Shown here piece after piece: positions 17,048-26,545 of a DNA stretch of 64,000 nt; within the stretch, counting starts at the first letter, position 1; every line of letters begins with the position of its first letter. Origin of the DNA: Coriobacteriia bacterium (GTDB taxonomy: Bacteria > Actinomycetota > Coriobacteriia > Anaerosomatales > PALSA-660); the NCBI GenBank assembly GCA_025361335.1, contig JANYAK010000003.1, forward strand, positions 1 to 64,000, given 5' to 3'. Both the position numbers and the translations under genes were made by a program. The notes beneath the pieces were generated by a model. The model was not told the origin of the DNA, searched no databases, and saw only the letters and a list, made by a program, of their open reading frames with translations.

Positions 17048-17880
17048 GCGTCCATCGCCTCGATGGCGGCGATGACGCCCTGCATCTGCTCGTCGGGTGT
17101 GGACGCCCCCGCGGTCACGCCGACGCTCTCGGCCCCCGCGAACCACGTGGCGTCCAACTCGTCGGCCGTCTCCACGTGATGCGTGCGGGAGTTGACCGCG
17201 GTGCAGATCTCCGCGAGGCGATTCGTGTTGCCCGAGTTGTGGCCGCCGACCACCACCATGACGTCAACCGTGCGCGCCAGCTCCTCTGCCGAGCGTTGCC
17301 GCTGGCCGGTGGCGCTGCAGATGGTGTTGTGGACCCTCAGCTCGCTCGCGCGCGGAAGGAGCGCGTCGACCACGGCGGTCAAGCGCGAGAGCGACTGGGT
17401 GGTCTGCACGACGACGCCCACACGCCGCGACGCGAGCTTCTCGGGCAGATCGGCCACCTCCTCGACTACCACGGCGTCACCCCCGGAGTGCGCGAGTATG
17501 CCCTCCACCTCGGGGTGTGCGGCCTCGCCGACGATCACGACCGCGTAGCCCTCGGCCGCGAGACGCTCGGCGACCTGGTGCGCCGTGCTCACGAACGGGC
17601 ACGTGGCGTCGACGACGTCGAGACCCTTGTCCCGCGCCGCCGCGATGATGGCGGGGTCGACGCCGTGTGTGCGGATCACGAGCGTGCCGTCGTCGACCTC
17701 CTCGAGACAGCCGGCGACCTCGACGCCTCGCGCCCGCAGGGACTCGACCGCCTGCGGGTTGTGGATGAGGGGACCGAGAGTGCGCACCGGCCGACCGCTG
17801 CGGGCCGCCTCCAGTGCGAGGTTGAGCGCCCGCTCGACCCCGTAGCACACGCCCGCGTACCGGGCGACCTCGACTCGCAT
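17044..17880 (-). CDS. ispH: 4-hydroxy-3-methylbut-2-enyl diphosphate reductase
   Basis: IspH/LytB (278 aa), the last step of the MEP isoprenoid pathway, producing IPP and DMAPP. Three cluster cysteines: YAGVCYGVERAL, DATCPFV and NTICSATGQRQ. The catalytic Glu region is HPEVEGI. Start chosen at ATG 17880 (GGAGG ten bases upstream). A GTG at 17889 overlaps the plsC stop but has poor SD spacing. It lies in the run cmk-plsC-ispH-DUF512-der, an order recurrent in Gram-positives. Confidence 0.96.
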   Translation of the reverse strand: MRVEVARYAGVCYGVERALNLALEAARSGRPVRTLGPLIHNPQAVESLRARGVEVAGCLEEVDDGTLVIRTHGVDPAIIAAARDKGLDVVDATCPFVSTAHQVAERLAAEGYAVVIVGEAAHPEVEGILAHSGGDAVVVEEVADLPEKLASRRVGVVVQTTQSLSRLTAVVDALLPRASELRVHNTICSATGQRQRSAEELARTVDVMVVVGGHNSGNTNRLAEICTAVNSRTHHVETADELDATWFAGAESVGVTAGASTPDEQMQGVIAAIEAMDA

Positions 17881-17885
17881 GCCTC

Positions 17886-18509
17886 TCACGCCTCCTTCGC
17901 GGCGCGGACCGCGTCGCCTATGCTGTCCATCACCGCGGAGGTCATGGTCGCGACGCGCTCCTTGCGGCTTCCCTCAGCGAAGCCCGAAGGGTCCACAGGG
18001 GTTCCGAACACCATGGTGACACGGGGGAACCGCAACAGGCGCGATCCCTTCGGGAGGATCCGATCCGTGCCGGCGATGCCCACGGGCACGATGGGCACCC
18101 CGTTCCGGATCGCGAGGAACGCCGCGCCGCCGTACGCCTCACCCTCGCCACCCTGCGTACGCGTCCCTTCAGGGAAGATCCCGACCAGCTCACCCGCCTT
18201 GAGCAGGTCGCTGGCATGCCCGAGCGCCTCGCGATCCGCCTCGTGACGCCTTATGGGGAACGCCCACACCCGCGGCAGGCCCCATCGCGGCAACCAGTGC
18301 TCCCACAGTTCGGCCTTCGCCATGAAGTGCGTGTGCCGAGGGGAGACGCACCACAGCAGAACCGGATCCGCGTACGACACGTGGTTGCCGGACAATATCG
18401 CCCCGCCGGCCGGCACGTTGCCGACCCCGACGACCCTCGTCCGGAACAGCCTGGGCAGGACCTTCCCCACCGTCGGGCGAAGTACGGTCCCGAGGAGCGG
18501 CTCGCCCAT
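17886..18509 (-). CDS. plsC: 1-acyl-sn-glycerol-3-phosphate acyltransferase (PlsC family)
   Basis: LPLAT-family acyltransferase (207 aa) expected to add the second acyl chain, making phosphatidic acid. Catalytic H-x4-D in NHVSYADP, second block FPIRR, third block FPEGTRTQGGEG and fourth block VPIVPVGIAGTDRILP. Starts within the cmk stop (TGATG overlap). Substrate specificity cannot be read from sequence, but with plsY and gpsA nearby a phospholipid role is likely. Confidence 0.92.
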   Translation of the reverse strand: MGEPLLGTVLRPTVGKVLPRLFRTRVVGVGNVPAGGAILSGNHVSYADPVLLWCVSPRHTHFMAKAELWEHWLPRWGLPRVWAFPIRRHEADREALGHASDLLKAGELVGIFPEGTRTQGGEGEAYGGAAFLAIRNGVPIVPVGIAGTDRILPKGSRLLRFPRVTMVFGTPVDPSGFAEGSRKERVATMTSAVMDSIGDAVRAAKEA

Positions 18510-19174
18510 CAGCGGCGCTCCGCCATGGCCGCGAGGGCATCCACCACGTGCTCGATGGTCATGCCGGTCGTGTCAAGCCCGACCGCGTCGTCGGCCGGCC
18601 GCAGAGGGCTCGCCGTGCGCGAGGAATCGTATTGGTCCCGCGTTTCGATGCGACGCCGCATCTCATCGACATCCACGCTCGCGCCCAGGCGGGCCATGTC
18701 CACGACGCGACGCCGCGCCCGCTCATCTGCCGAAGCGGTGAGGAACACCTTCACCGCGGCGTCGGGAAAGACGACGGTGCCGATGTCCCTGCCCTCGACC
18801 ACCCAGTCGCCCGTCGCGCCGATCTCGCGCTGGACGCGCACCATGGCCGCACGGACACCCGGGACCGCGGAGACCGGGCTCACCGCCGTGTCCACCTCCG
18901 GCGTCCGGATCTCGCCGGTCACGTCCCGTCCGTCGAGAAGCACTCTGGAGGGAAGAGATGACCCGGCCTCGCGCTCGATCGCGATACGTGCCGAGCCCGC
19001 AAGCCGCGCCAGCGCATCGGCGTCATCGAGGGGAACGCCGCGCATGAGAGCCTCCGCGGCGATCGCCCGATACATCGCGCCGGTATCGAGGTAGCCCGCT
19101 CCCAAGCGCTTCGCCAGCGCGCGCGCGACGGTCGACTTCCCCGATGCGGCTGGTCCATCGATCGCGATGATCAC
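18509..19174 (-). CDS. cmk: Cytidylate kinase
   Basis: CMP/dCMP kinase (221 aa). P-loop DGPAASGKST at residues 6-15, YLDTGAMYRA, LLDGRDVTGEIRTPEV, the CMP-binding insert, VVEGRDIGTVVFPDA and the LID region ERARRR...RD. GTG start (MIIAIDGP). It follows aroA by 111 bp, in which nothing else is evident apart from a weak -10-like TATCCT. Cmk next to plsC and ispH is a common cluster. Confidence 0.96.
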   Translation of the reverse strand: MIIAIDGPAASGKSTVARALAKRLGAGYLDTGAMYRAIAAEALMRGVPLDDADALARLAGSARIAIEREAGSSLPSRVLLDGRDVTGEIRTPEVDTAVSPVSAVPGVRAAMVRVQREIGATGDWVVEGRDIGTVVFPDAAVKVFLTASADERARRRVVDMARLGASVDVDEMRRRIETRDQYDSSRTASPLRPADDAVGLDTTGMTIEHVVDALAAMAERR

Positions 19175-19285
19175 GGCGCCCTTCCCGGTATCCGTTGCGC
19201 GTCCGCCGTCGTCGAAGCCGGTCGCCGGCTAGCAGGATAGCATGCGTGGGAAACCCGACTGTGGGTCGGTCCCAGCGCGCCTCAC

Positions 19286-20611
19286 TCAGCCGACGCGCGA
19301 ACCGTCCTGCAGTTGCGCCAAGTCGTGTGCGAAGCGCGGGTACGAGACGTCCACGGCGTCCCACCGCTCCACGGTCACGGGCCCGCGCGCGACCAGGCCC
19401 GCCACGGCCCACGTCATCGCGAGACGATGGTCGCCCAGGCTGTCCGATCGACCTCCGTGCAGGCGCACCGGACCCTCGACCTCGAGCCAATCCTGCCCCG
19501 ATCTGACGGTCGCACCAAGAGCGCTCAACCCCTCCTGGACAGCCTGGAGACGGTCGGACTCCTTCACGCGCAGTTCCCCGACCCCCTCGAAGCGCGTGAT
19601 CCCCGTCGCCGCCGTGGCGGCGAGTGCGAGGATCACTACCTCGTCGACGAGCCCCGCGATCCTGTCGGCGGCGACCGTCACGCCATGCAGCGAAGACGAG
19701 TACGTAGCGGATATGGAGCCGACAGGCTCCGCGCCGCTGGCACGATCCACAGACGTCGTCAGGCGCGCGCCCATCTCTTGAAGGACGGCGACGAAGCCGG
19801 TGCGAGTCGGGTTGAGAGCGACACCGTCCAAGACGATCGCGCTGCCCGGGACCATCAGGGCCGCGACGGCCAGGAACGCCGCCGAGGACGGGTCTCCTGG
19901 AACGGAGAGATCGGAGGGAAGGATGCGGGCCGGGCCGTCGACCCAGCACGCTCGTTCCCCGGCATCACGGCCGACACCGACACCGAACCCGGGCAGCAGG
20001 CGCTCGGTGTGGTCCCGGCTGGGCGCCGGCTCGATGACCACGGTGCGTCCGGCCGCCCGCAATCCCGCGAGCAGGATGGCTGACTTGACCTGCGCGCTCG
20101 CGACCGGCATCTCGTATCGGATCGCGCGCAGCCGTCCGCCACAGACCCGCAGAGGCAAAGTCCCCCCCGCTGCCGGAGAGAACGACGCCCCCATCCGGGC
20201 AAGGGGCTCCATGACACGGGACATGGGACGCCTGCTCAGCGACTCGTCACCGATCAGCGAGACCTCCACGTCCCAGCCCGCCAAGATGCCCATGAGAAGG
20301 CGGGCCGTCGTTCCGCTGTTGCCGCAGTCGATCGGTCCGGACGGCCGCACGGGGCCCGTGGCGCCCCAGCCCGTCACCTCGAGATCCAGACCTCCGTCGC
20401 GGCGACCGGTCGCGAGCACCACAGCCCCGAGCGCGCGAACAGCCTCTATCGTGGAACGAACATCCGCGGAGTCGAGCACGCCCGTCAAGCGGCACGAGCC
20501 GGCCGACATCGCCGCGAACAGCACACCCCGATGCGAGATCGACTTGTCTCCCGGCACGCTGACGCGCCCGCTCAGGGGGCCGCCCGCTGGAGAGGCCAGC
20601 AGACTCGTCAC
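19286..20611 (-). CDS. aroA: 3-phosphoshikimate 1-carboxyvinyltransferase (EPSP synthase)
   Basis: EPSP synthase (441 aa), sixth step of the shikimate pathway. N-terminal GDKSISHR motif, GNSGTTARLLMG, SRRPMSRVMEPLARMGA, LPSDLSVPGDPSSAAF and the C-terminal KESDRLQAVQEGLSALGA and GDHRLAMTWAVAGL. GTG start overlapping the tyrA stop as GTGA, so it is translationally coupled within aroF-tyrA-aroA. Confidence 0.96.
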   Translation of the reverse strand: MTSLLASPAGGPLSGRVSVPGDKSISHRGVLFAAMSAGSCRLTGVLDSADVRSTIEAVRALGAVVLATGRRDGGLDLEVTGWGATGPVRPSGPIDCGNSGTTARLLMGILAGWDVEVSLIGDESLSRRPMSRVMEPLARMGASFSPAAGGTLPLRVCGGRLRAIRYEMPVASAQVKSAILLAGLRAAGRTVVIEPAPSRDHTERLLPGFGVGVGRDAGERACWVDGPARILPSDLSVPGDPSSAAFLAVAALMVPGSAIVLDGVALNPTRTGFVAVLQEMGARLTTSVDRASGAEPVGSISATYSSSLHGVTVAADRIAGLVDEVVILALAATAATGITRFEGVGELRVKESDRLQAVQEGLSALGATVRSGQDWLEVEGPVRLHGGRSDSLGDHRLAMTWAVAGLVARGPVTVERWDAVDVSYPRFAHDLAQLQDGSRVG

Positions 20612-21774
20612 CCCGCGCTCCCCTTCCCCGCCGTGGAGGCACCGTCCTCCAGCGGACGCAAGTCGGGCTCGAAACCCTGTCGTCCGAGGTCCGCCACGAG
20701 CGACGCGACGTCCCCCTCATCCGTGAGCACGAGACGCAGGACCGCGCTGTCTTCCGACGTGTGATCGATCTCTATGTCCTCGATGTTGCATCCCGCTCGC
20801 GCCGCGGCCTGCGTGACCGAGCTGACCATTCCAGGCCTGTCGACGACCGACACCGACAGCACGCTGAGTCGCTCGGAGGCGGGCACCCACCGCGCCGGCA
20901 AGCCTCGCCGCACCTCGGCCGCCCTTCCCAGCCAATCGTTGATCCCGACCACATCCCCCGCGGACACCAGACCCGCGAACCCGGCGATCAGGTCGCCGTA
21001 TTCCCTCAGTCCGCGCACGACGGCATCCCTGTTGTCCAGGCAGATGCCGGTCCACATCTCGGGAGACCCCGCGGCGATGCGCGTCATGTCCTTGAAGCCG
21101 CCCGCCGCGAGGCGCAGGACATCCTCGCCCGCGTCGGCCCGGGCCGCGGCAAGGTTGGTCAGCGCCGCGGCCGCCACATGGGGGACGTGGCTCACCGCCG
21201 CCACTGCCTCGTCGTGGACCTCCGGTCTCACGGCGATGACGCGGGCGCCGATCGACGTCAGGAGTGTGTGCAGGCGGCGGTACGCCTCGGGGTCGGTGCG
21301 GCGCGAAGGCGTCAGGACGTAGTACGCGCCGCGGAACAGTTCCGCCGAGGCCGCTTCCACGCCGCTGCGTTCGGAGCCGGCCATCGGATGACCGCCGATG
21401 AACACGACTTCGTCCCCGAAGGACATGTCCGCAAGTGCGAAGATCGCCGACTTCGTCGAGGCGACGTCGGTCACCACGCCGCGATACCCGGAAGCGCCGA
21501 GCGAGATCACCCATTTGACCGCCGCGGATACGGGGCAGGCCAGAACCACCAGGTCGGACGGGACGTCGCCCGACAGCAGCCGCACCGCCGACGGGTCATC
21601 GGGTGCGTACGCCTCGTCCACCACCCGATTGGCCACCGCCCAGTCGCGGGTGGCGCGGTCGGGGTCGACTCCCACGACGCGAGGAGCGTCGTCCAACGCC
21701 TTGAGCGCGAGGGCCATCGATCCGCCGATGAGGCCGACGCCGACGATCGTCACGGTCCCGAACGGCCTGCTCAC
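20608..21774 (-). CDS. tyrA: Prephenate/arogenate dehydrogenase with ACT domain
   Basis: 388 aa TyrA. Rossmann motif VGVGLIGGSMA near residues 11-21, TDVASTKSAI, GGHPMAGSERSGVEAA and HDEAVAAVSHVPHVAAAAL define the dehydrogenase. A C-terminal ACT domain (about 305-375, LSVSVVDRPGMVSSVTQAAARAGCNIEDIEI) is likely to bind tyrosine for feedback control. GTG start overlaps the aroF stop (GTGA). The ORF-track entry extends 160 residues into aroF in another frame and should be ignored. Confidence 0.94.
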   Translation of the reverse strand: MSRPFGTVTIVGVGLIGGSMALALKALDDAPRVVGVDPDRATRDWAVANRVVDEAYAPDDPSAVRLLSGDVPSDLVVLACPVSAAVKWVISLGASGYRGVVTDVASTKSAIFALADMSFGDEVVFIGGHPMAGSERSGVEAASAELFRGAYYVLTPSRRTDPEAYRRLHTLLTSIGARVIAVRPEVHDEAVAAVSHVPHVAAAALTNLAAARADAGEDVLRLAAGGFKDMTRIAAGSPEMWTGICLDNRDAVVRGLREYGDLIAGFAGLVSAGDVVGINDWLGRAAEVRRGLPARWVPASERLSVLSVSVVDRPGMVSSVTQAAARAGCNIEDIEIDHTSEDSAVLRLVLTDEGDVASLVADLGRQGFEPDLRPLEDGASTAGKGSAG

Positions 21775-22784
21775 AGCGACTTCCCTTCGAGTGCCGCGAG
21801 GGGGCGCAACGCCTCCATCATGGCGGCGAACGCCGGGATGTCCAGCGACTGCGGACCGTCGCATCGCGCGCGCTCCGGGTCGGGATGCACCTCGACCATG
21901 ATGCCGTCCGCCCCGGTGGCGATCGCCGCGCGGCACATGGGAGCTATCAAGTCGCGGCGACCGGTCGCGTGCGACGGATCGACGATCACCGGCAGGTGAG
22001 TCAGCGACTTCAGTGCCGCGACTCCAGCGAGGTCGAGCGTGTTGCGCGTGTACGTCTCGAACGTGCGGATCCCGCGTTCGCACAGGATGACGTCGCGGTT
22101 GCCGCCCTTCAGGATGTACTCCGCCGCGGCGAGCACCTCCTCGAGCTTCGCGGACATCCCGCGCTTCAAAAGGACCGGCCGCTTCATCCGACCCAGCTCC
22201 TGAAGCATCATGAAGTTCTGCATGTTGCGCGCCCCGACCTGCAAGACGTCGGCCCACTCGGCGACCCTGTCCGCGTCACGGACATCGAGCAGCTCCGTGA
22301 CCACCGGAAGCCCGGCTTCGTCACCCGCTTCGCGCAACAACTTCAGCCCCTCGAGACCCATGCCCTGGAACTCGTAAGGGCTCGTGCGCGGCTTGTAGGC
22401 GCCGCCGCGTAGGAACGTGCCTCCGGCGGCCTTCACGGCGCGGGCCACCGTGTGCATCTGCTCGCCGGACTCGATCGAGCAGGGTCCCGCCATCACGGCC
22501 AGGACTCCGCCGCCCACCTGGGATCCGCCCACGCGGATCACCGAATCCTCCGCCTGGAACTCGCGGCTCACGAGCTTGTACGCCTTCAGTACGCGTATGA
22601 CCTCGGAGACGCCAGGGAAGCCCTCGAGCTCGAGCGAGTAGATGAGCTCGCGCTCACCGATGACCCCTATCACCGTCTTGACCTCGCCCTGAGACAGATG
22701 CGCCTCCGCGCCGGCCTCGTGCAGACGGTCGACGACGTGCGCGATCTCTTCAGGTGTCGCGTGGTCCCTCATCACCACGAGCAT
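21771..22784 (-). CDS. aroF: 3-deoxy-7-phosphoheptulonate synthase, type I-beta
   Basis: DAHP synthase (337 aa), the entry step of the shikimate pathway (PEP plus erythrose 4-phosphate). The N-terminal ferredoxin-like regulatory domain (about 1-70) precedes the TIM barrel with AGPCSIES, RGGAYKPRTSPYEFQGMG, VLLKRGMSA and VDPSHATGRRDL. The N-terminal extension marks the Thermotoga/Gram-positive I-beta form with feedback inhibition. It heads aroF-tyrA-aroA, 82 bp after the aminotransferase gene. Confidence 0.95.
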   Translation of the reverse strand: MLVVMRDHATPEEIAHVVDRLHEAGAEAHLSQGEVKTVIGVIGERELIYSLELEGFPGVSEVIRVLKAYKLVSREFQAEDSVIRVGGSQVGGGVLAVMAGPCSIESGEQMHTVARAVKAAGGTFLRGGAYKPRTSPYEFQGMGLEGLKLLREAGDEAGLPVVTELLDVRDADRVAEWADVLQVGARNMQNFMMLQELGRMKRPVLLKRGMSAKLEEVLAAAEYILKGGNRDVILCERGIRTFETYTRNTLDLAGVAALKSLTHLPVIVDPSHATGRRDLIAPMCRAAIATGADGIMVEVHPDPERARCDGPQSLDIPAFAAMMEALRPLAALEGKSL

Positions 22785-22866
22785 GGTCGTCTCACCTCTC
22801 GTCGTTCGTCTCAGTCGAACATTCGTCGCTCCGGCGGCCGCTCCATCCCGCCGGAGAACACCGACG

Positions 22867-23967
22867 TCAGATCGAGCCGAGCCGGGCCGCGACCTTCTCG
22901 AACGCCGCGATCGTGAGCGCGGTGTCCTCGGGCGTGCCCACTCCGAGGCGCAAAGCCGGGGCGTTCCCGAAGTCTCGGGCTATCACGCCTTCGGCGAGCA
23001 GCGCCTCGAACACCTCGACCGGCCTCTCCGTCATGAAGTAGACGAAGTTCGCATGAGACTCCACGTAGCGGACTCCCAGCCGGTCGAAGCACGCATAGAG
23101 GTAGGTCTTCTGCTCCTGGTTCTCCTCGCGGCGCCGCAGCACCTCGTCCTGGTCGTCAAGGGAGTAGGCGGCGGCGATCTGCGCCACGGAGTTGACGTTG
23201 AACGGCTCGCGCAGCTTGTCGACCGCCAACGCCAGCGGCGCCGGCATGAACGCGTACCCGACCCGCAGCCCCGCGAGCGAGTAGATCTTCGAGAAGGTGC
23301 GCGCCACGGCCAGCGGGCGCTCGCCGTCGAAATAGTCGGCGGCGTTGGCGTAGTCTTCATCGGTCACGAACTCGAAGTACGCCTCATCCGCGACGACGAG
23401 GACGTGATCGGGGACGGCGGCCATGAATCGCTCGAACGCCTTCTGCCCGTAGATGGTGCCCGTCGGGTTGTTGGGATTGCACAGGAACAGCAGGCGCGTA
23501 CGATCCGTGACCGCGGCGAGCATGGCGTCGAGGTCGTGGGCCTGACAGGCATTCAGCGGCACGGGCACCGGCGTCGCGCCGAACATGGCCGCGACCATGG
23601 GGTAGACGACGAAGCTCGGCCACGCGTACACGACCTCATCCCCCGACCTCAGGACCGCCTGCCCCATCAGCCTGAGAAGCTCGTTGCTGCCGTTGCCGAC
23701 CGAGATGAACCTCTCATCCACGCCCCAGTGACACTTCAGCCGCCGCCTCAGCTCGCGGCACGACCCGTCCGGATACCTGTTCAGATGTGGCGCGACCTCG
23801 CGGATCGCGGCCAGCGCGGTCGGGACGGGCCCCGCCGGGTACTCGTTGCTCGACAGCTTGAGAACGCGCTCCATGCCGGACCGCTCGCGCACCTCCGACC
23901 CGCGCAGCCCCGGCTGGTAGACCCTCATGGGCTCCAGGTCGGGTCGTATGAGCGTGTCCCAGGACAC
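22867..23967 (-). CDS. hisC: Histidinol-phosphate / aromatic aminotransferase
   Basis: Fold-type I PLP aminotransferase of the HisC family (366 aa): LSSNEYPAGPV, GNGSNELLRLMGQA, FLCNPNNPTGT, VVADEAYFEF and the PLP lysine in TFSKIYSLAGLRVGYA. Because it sits directly before aroF-tyrA-aroA and away from other his genes, it may transaminate aromatic keto acids rather than, or as well as, imidazole acetol phosphate. GTG start at 23967 has GGAGG five bases upstream; the ORF track adds 21 unsupported residues. Confidence 0.85.
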   Translation of the reverse strand: MSWDTLIRPDLEPMRVYQPGLRGSEVRERSGMERVLKLSSNEYPAGPVPTALAAIREVAPHLNRYPDGSCRELRRRLKCHWGVDERFISVGNGSNELLRLMGQAVLRSGDEVVYAWPSFVVYPMVAAMFGATPVPVPLNACQAHDLDAMLAAVTDRTRLLFLCNPNNPTGTIYGQKAFERFMAAVPDHVLVVADEAYFEFVTDEDYANAADYFDGERPLAVARTFSKIYSLAGLRVGYAFMPAPLALAVDKLREPFNVNSVAQIAAAYSLDDQDEVLRRREENQEQKTYLYACFDRLGVRYVESHANFVYFMTERPVEVFEALLAEGVIARDFGNAPALRLGVGTPEDTALTIAAFEKVAARLGSI

Positions 23968-24060
23968 GTAAGCCTCCGCACACGTCGGCGATGTACGTGC
24001 GATTGTGCCCTCAGCCTCCGGCGCTGGCAAGCAGTGTCCATTCCTCCGGCGGGAGTCGCG

Positions 24061-24672
24061 CTATTCTCCCGCTTCCCACGGGCAGCGGCCGGCTTCGACC
24101 CCGAACGTGCGCAGGGTGCCTTGGCCGTCCGCGATCGTGAGCGTGCTCAGGGTCGCGTTCCCGACGGCGAAGCGCCACGCCGAGGTGTGGGACAGACCGA
24201 GCCAATGCGTCACCAGCCCACGTACGACACCGCCGTGCGTGACTATCGCCACACGTTCGCCGCACCCCTCGACCCGGGCCGCCGCGAGTGCCACGCGATC
24301 CATGAAGGCGCGCCACGTCTCACCATCGCGGAAGGGGGTGCTCTCCGGGGGACCTCCGAGCAGGTCGATCGCCACGCCCGCCCTCTGTGCCTCGTCGAAG
24401 GTCATCCCCTCCGCCGCGCCGAAGTCGATCTCGGCCAGGTCGTCGTCCACATGCAGGGGAACCCCGGCCAGATGGGCGGCTTTCTCGGCGACGGAGCACG
24501 CACGCAGGCGCGGGCTCGCGTGGACCGAGACAGGCTTCCATCGGACGATGGAGACCTCCAGCGCGATGGCCTGCGCCCTCCCGATATCCGTGAAGGGTGA
24601 CTCGGTGCGGCCGACGAACGTGCCGCGCAGGTTCGCGTCGACCTGCGGGTGCCTCGCGATGAGAACCTCCAT
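24061..24672 (-). CDS. cobC: Histidine phosphatase, CobC-like (alpha-ribazole phosphatase)
   Basis: 203 aa phosphoglycerate-mutase-like phosphatase. The active-site motif reads IARHPQVDAN (RHP rather than the usual RHG). Other catalytic features are SPRLRA, EIDFGAAEGMTFDEA and VTHGGVVRGL. Its place directly after cobS suggests it dephosphorylates alpha-ribazole 5-phosphate or adenosylcobalamin phosphate at the end of nucleotide-loop assembly. ATG at 24672 chosen; a GTG at 24687 overlapping the cobS stop is also possible. Confidence 0.8.
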   Translation of the reverse strand: MEVLIARHPQVDANLRGTFVGRTESPFTDIGRAQAIALEVSIVRWKPVSVHASPRLRACSVAEKAAHLAGVPLHVDDDLAEIDFGAAEGMTFDEAQRAGVAIDLLGGPPESTPFRDGETWRAFMDRVALAAARVEGCGERVAIVTHGGVVRGLVTHWLGLSHTSAWRFAVGNATLSTLTIADGQGTLRTFGVEAGRCPWEAGE

Positions 24673-24683
24673 CGACCGCCCAC

Positions 24684-25472
24684 TCACGCGAACACCGCCG
24701 CGACGACGAGGACCACGGACTCCACGATCAGCACTGTCGCGCCGAACAGATCGCCCGTCATGCCGCCGACCGGCTTGGCGAGTGCGCCGGGTACCGTCAA
24801 CGCCGCGAACACACCGGCAGCGCTGACGATGAGCAGCTCGCGCGTCGACACCCCCAGCGGGACGAACGCCAGCAGCGCGAGAAGCGCCAGCGCGCCCACA
24901 AGACGCTCGTAGGTCCGGCCGGTACCCACCGCCGTGAGCCCGAGGCCGTCCGTCCGCGCGGCGGGCATCGACCAGGCGGCCGCCGCGACGGCCAGGCGCC
25001 CCAGCACGGGTGCGGCGACAAGGGGCCACAAGGACCCCGCATGGAGAAGGTCCGCGACCGCGCCGACCTGCACGAGCGCGACCATGAGCATCGCGGCCGC
25101 GCCGAACGAGCCGATGCGGCTGTCGCGCATGATATCGAGCCGACGCTGCGGCGTGTCGCCGCCCCAGATGCCGTCGAAGGTGTCGGCGAGACCGTCCCAG
25201 TGCAGGAACCGCGTGAGTACGGCCCATGCGGCCACTATCAACGCCCCTCCCAGCACAGCGCCACCCTGAGGCGGATGCCCCTTCCAAGACATCACCCCGG
25301 TCGCCGCCACGGCCGCCGAGCCCCCCAGCATCCACCCGACCCATGGGTACCAGCCAGTCGAGCGGGGCATCACGCCGTCGCGCCACGTCCGGCCCACAGG
25401 CAGCAGGGTCAGAAAGCCGATCGCGGCCGCGAAGTCGTGGATGGGGTCGGGACGCTGTGGTCGCTCGGACAT
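24684..25472 (-). CDS. cobS: Adenosylcobinamide-GDP ribazoletransferase CobS
   Basis: Membrane cobalamin synthase (262 aa), joining AdoCbi-GDP with alpha-ribazole. The N-terminal signature FLTLLPVG, the family motif HWDGLADTFDGIWGG and RDSRIGSFG are present, with about six to seven hydrophobic segments and KPVGGMTGDLFGA near the end. ATG at 25472 has GAGGAG eight bases upstream. The long ORF-track entry (652 aa) is a frame extension through cobT and is not real. Confidence 0.94.
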   Translation of the reverse strand: MSERPQRPDPIHDFAAAIGFLTLLPVGRTWRDGVMPRSTGWYPWVGWMLGGSAAVAATGVMSWKGHPPQGGAVLGGALIVAAWAVLTRFLHWDGLADTFDGIWGGDTPQRRLDIMRDSRIGSFGAAAMLMVALVQVGAVADLLHAGSLWPLVAAPVLGRLAVAAAAWSMPAARTDGLGLTAVGTGRTYERLVGALALLALLAFVPLGVSTRELLIVSAAGVFAALTVPGALAKPVGGMTGDLFGATVLIVESVVLVVAAVFA

Positions 25473-25477
25473 CGCGC

Positions 25478-26545
25478 TCACTCCTCGGGGCCGCTCACGC
25501 CCGCTTCCTGAAACGTCGCCATCCCCGACATCATGACGCATGCCGCGTCGATGATCTCCATCGCGAGACAGGCGCCCGTTCCCTCCCCAAGCCTCATGTC
25601 GAGCTCGAGGACCGGACGCAACCCCGCCGCCTGAAGCATGATCCGGTGTCCGGGCTCCACACTGAGGTGCGACGCGAACACCCACGGCGCCGCGGCCGGC
25701 GCGATGCGGAGCGCCGCGAGCGTCGCCGCGCCGGCGATGAAACCGTCCGAGACCACGGGCACGCCGGCCGCCGCGCACCCGATGACGACGCCCGCCAAGC
25801 CGGCCAATTCGTAGCCGCCGACTTTGGCGAGCACGTCGAGGCCGTCGGTCGCATCGGGAGCGTTCACCTTCAGCGCCCGCGCAACGACCTCGGCCTTGTG
25901 TCGCACGCCTGCTTCGTCCAGCCCGGTCCCTCGGCCCACCACGTCGCGTGGGAGCGCACCCGTGAGCGCGGACACGACGGCGGCCGCGGCGGTCGAGTTC
26001 CCGATCCCCATCTCTCCGGTGCCGACAAGGTCGACGCCGTCGTCGAGCAGCTTCTCGACGACCTCGATCCCGACGCGGACCGCCGCCGCCGCCTGCGCCC
26101 GCGACATCGCCGGGCCCAGCGCCATGTTCGCGGTGCCGTCGGAGATGCGCGCGTCGACGACGGCCTCCGACGGCGGCAGCGCCGACGCCACGCCGACGTC
26201 GACCAGCACGAGCTTCGCCCCCGCGTGTCGCGCCAGCTGGTTGATCGCCGCCCCCCCGGCGACGAAGTTCGCGACCATCTGCGCGGTCACCTCCGCCGGA
26301 TACGGAGCGACACCCTCGGCCACGACGCCGTGATCTCCGGCCATGAGCACTATCGCCTTGCGCGAGACCGACGGCCTGTCCACGCCCTGCAGCACAGCCA
26401 CGCGCTGGGCGAGCTCCTCGAGGCGGCCGAGTGAGCGCGGGGGCTTCGTCAGCGAGTCGAGGCGCTCCCACGCCCGCACCTCCCACTCGGGATCCGGCTC
26501 GCCGATCCTCGCGATGGTGCCGAGCAGGCGATCTTCGTCGGTCAT
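25478..26545 (-). CDS. cobT: Nicotinate-nucleotide--dimethylbenzimidazole phosphoribosyltransferase
   Basis: CobT (355 aa) activates the lower ligand base (DMB or an analogue) to its ribotide. Motifs: SLTKPPRSLGRLEELA, MAGDHGVVAEGV, GTGEMGIGNSTAAAA and the catalytic Glu in LGEGTGACLAM near the C-terminus. Start at ATG 26545 has AGGAGG five bases upstream and overlaps the cobU stop (ATGA). Confidence 0.96.
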   Translation of the reverse strand: MTDEDRLLGTIARIGEPDPEWEVRAWERLDSLTKPPRSLGRLEELAQRVAVLQGVDRPSVSRKAIVLMAGDHGVVAEGVAPYPAEVTAQMVANFVAGGAAINQLARHAGAKLVLVDVGVASALPPSEAVVDARISDGTANMALGPAMSRAQAAAAVRVGIEVVEKLLDDGVDLVGTGEMGIGNSTAAAAVVSALTGALPRDVVGRGTGLDEAGVRHKAEVVARALKVNAPDATDGLDVLAKVGGYELAGLAGVVIGCAAAGVPVVSDGFIAGAATLAALRIAPAAAPWVFASHLSVEPGHRIMLQAAGLRPVLELDMRLGEGTGACLAMEIIDAACVMMSGMATFQEAGVSGPEE

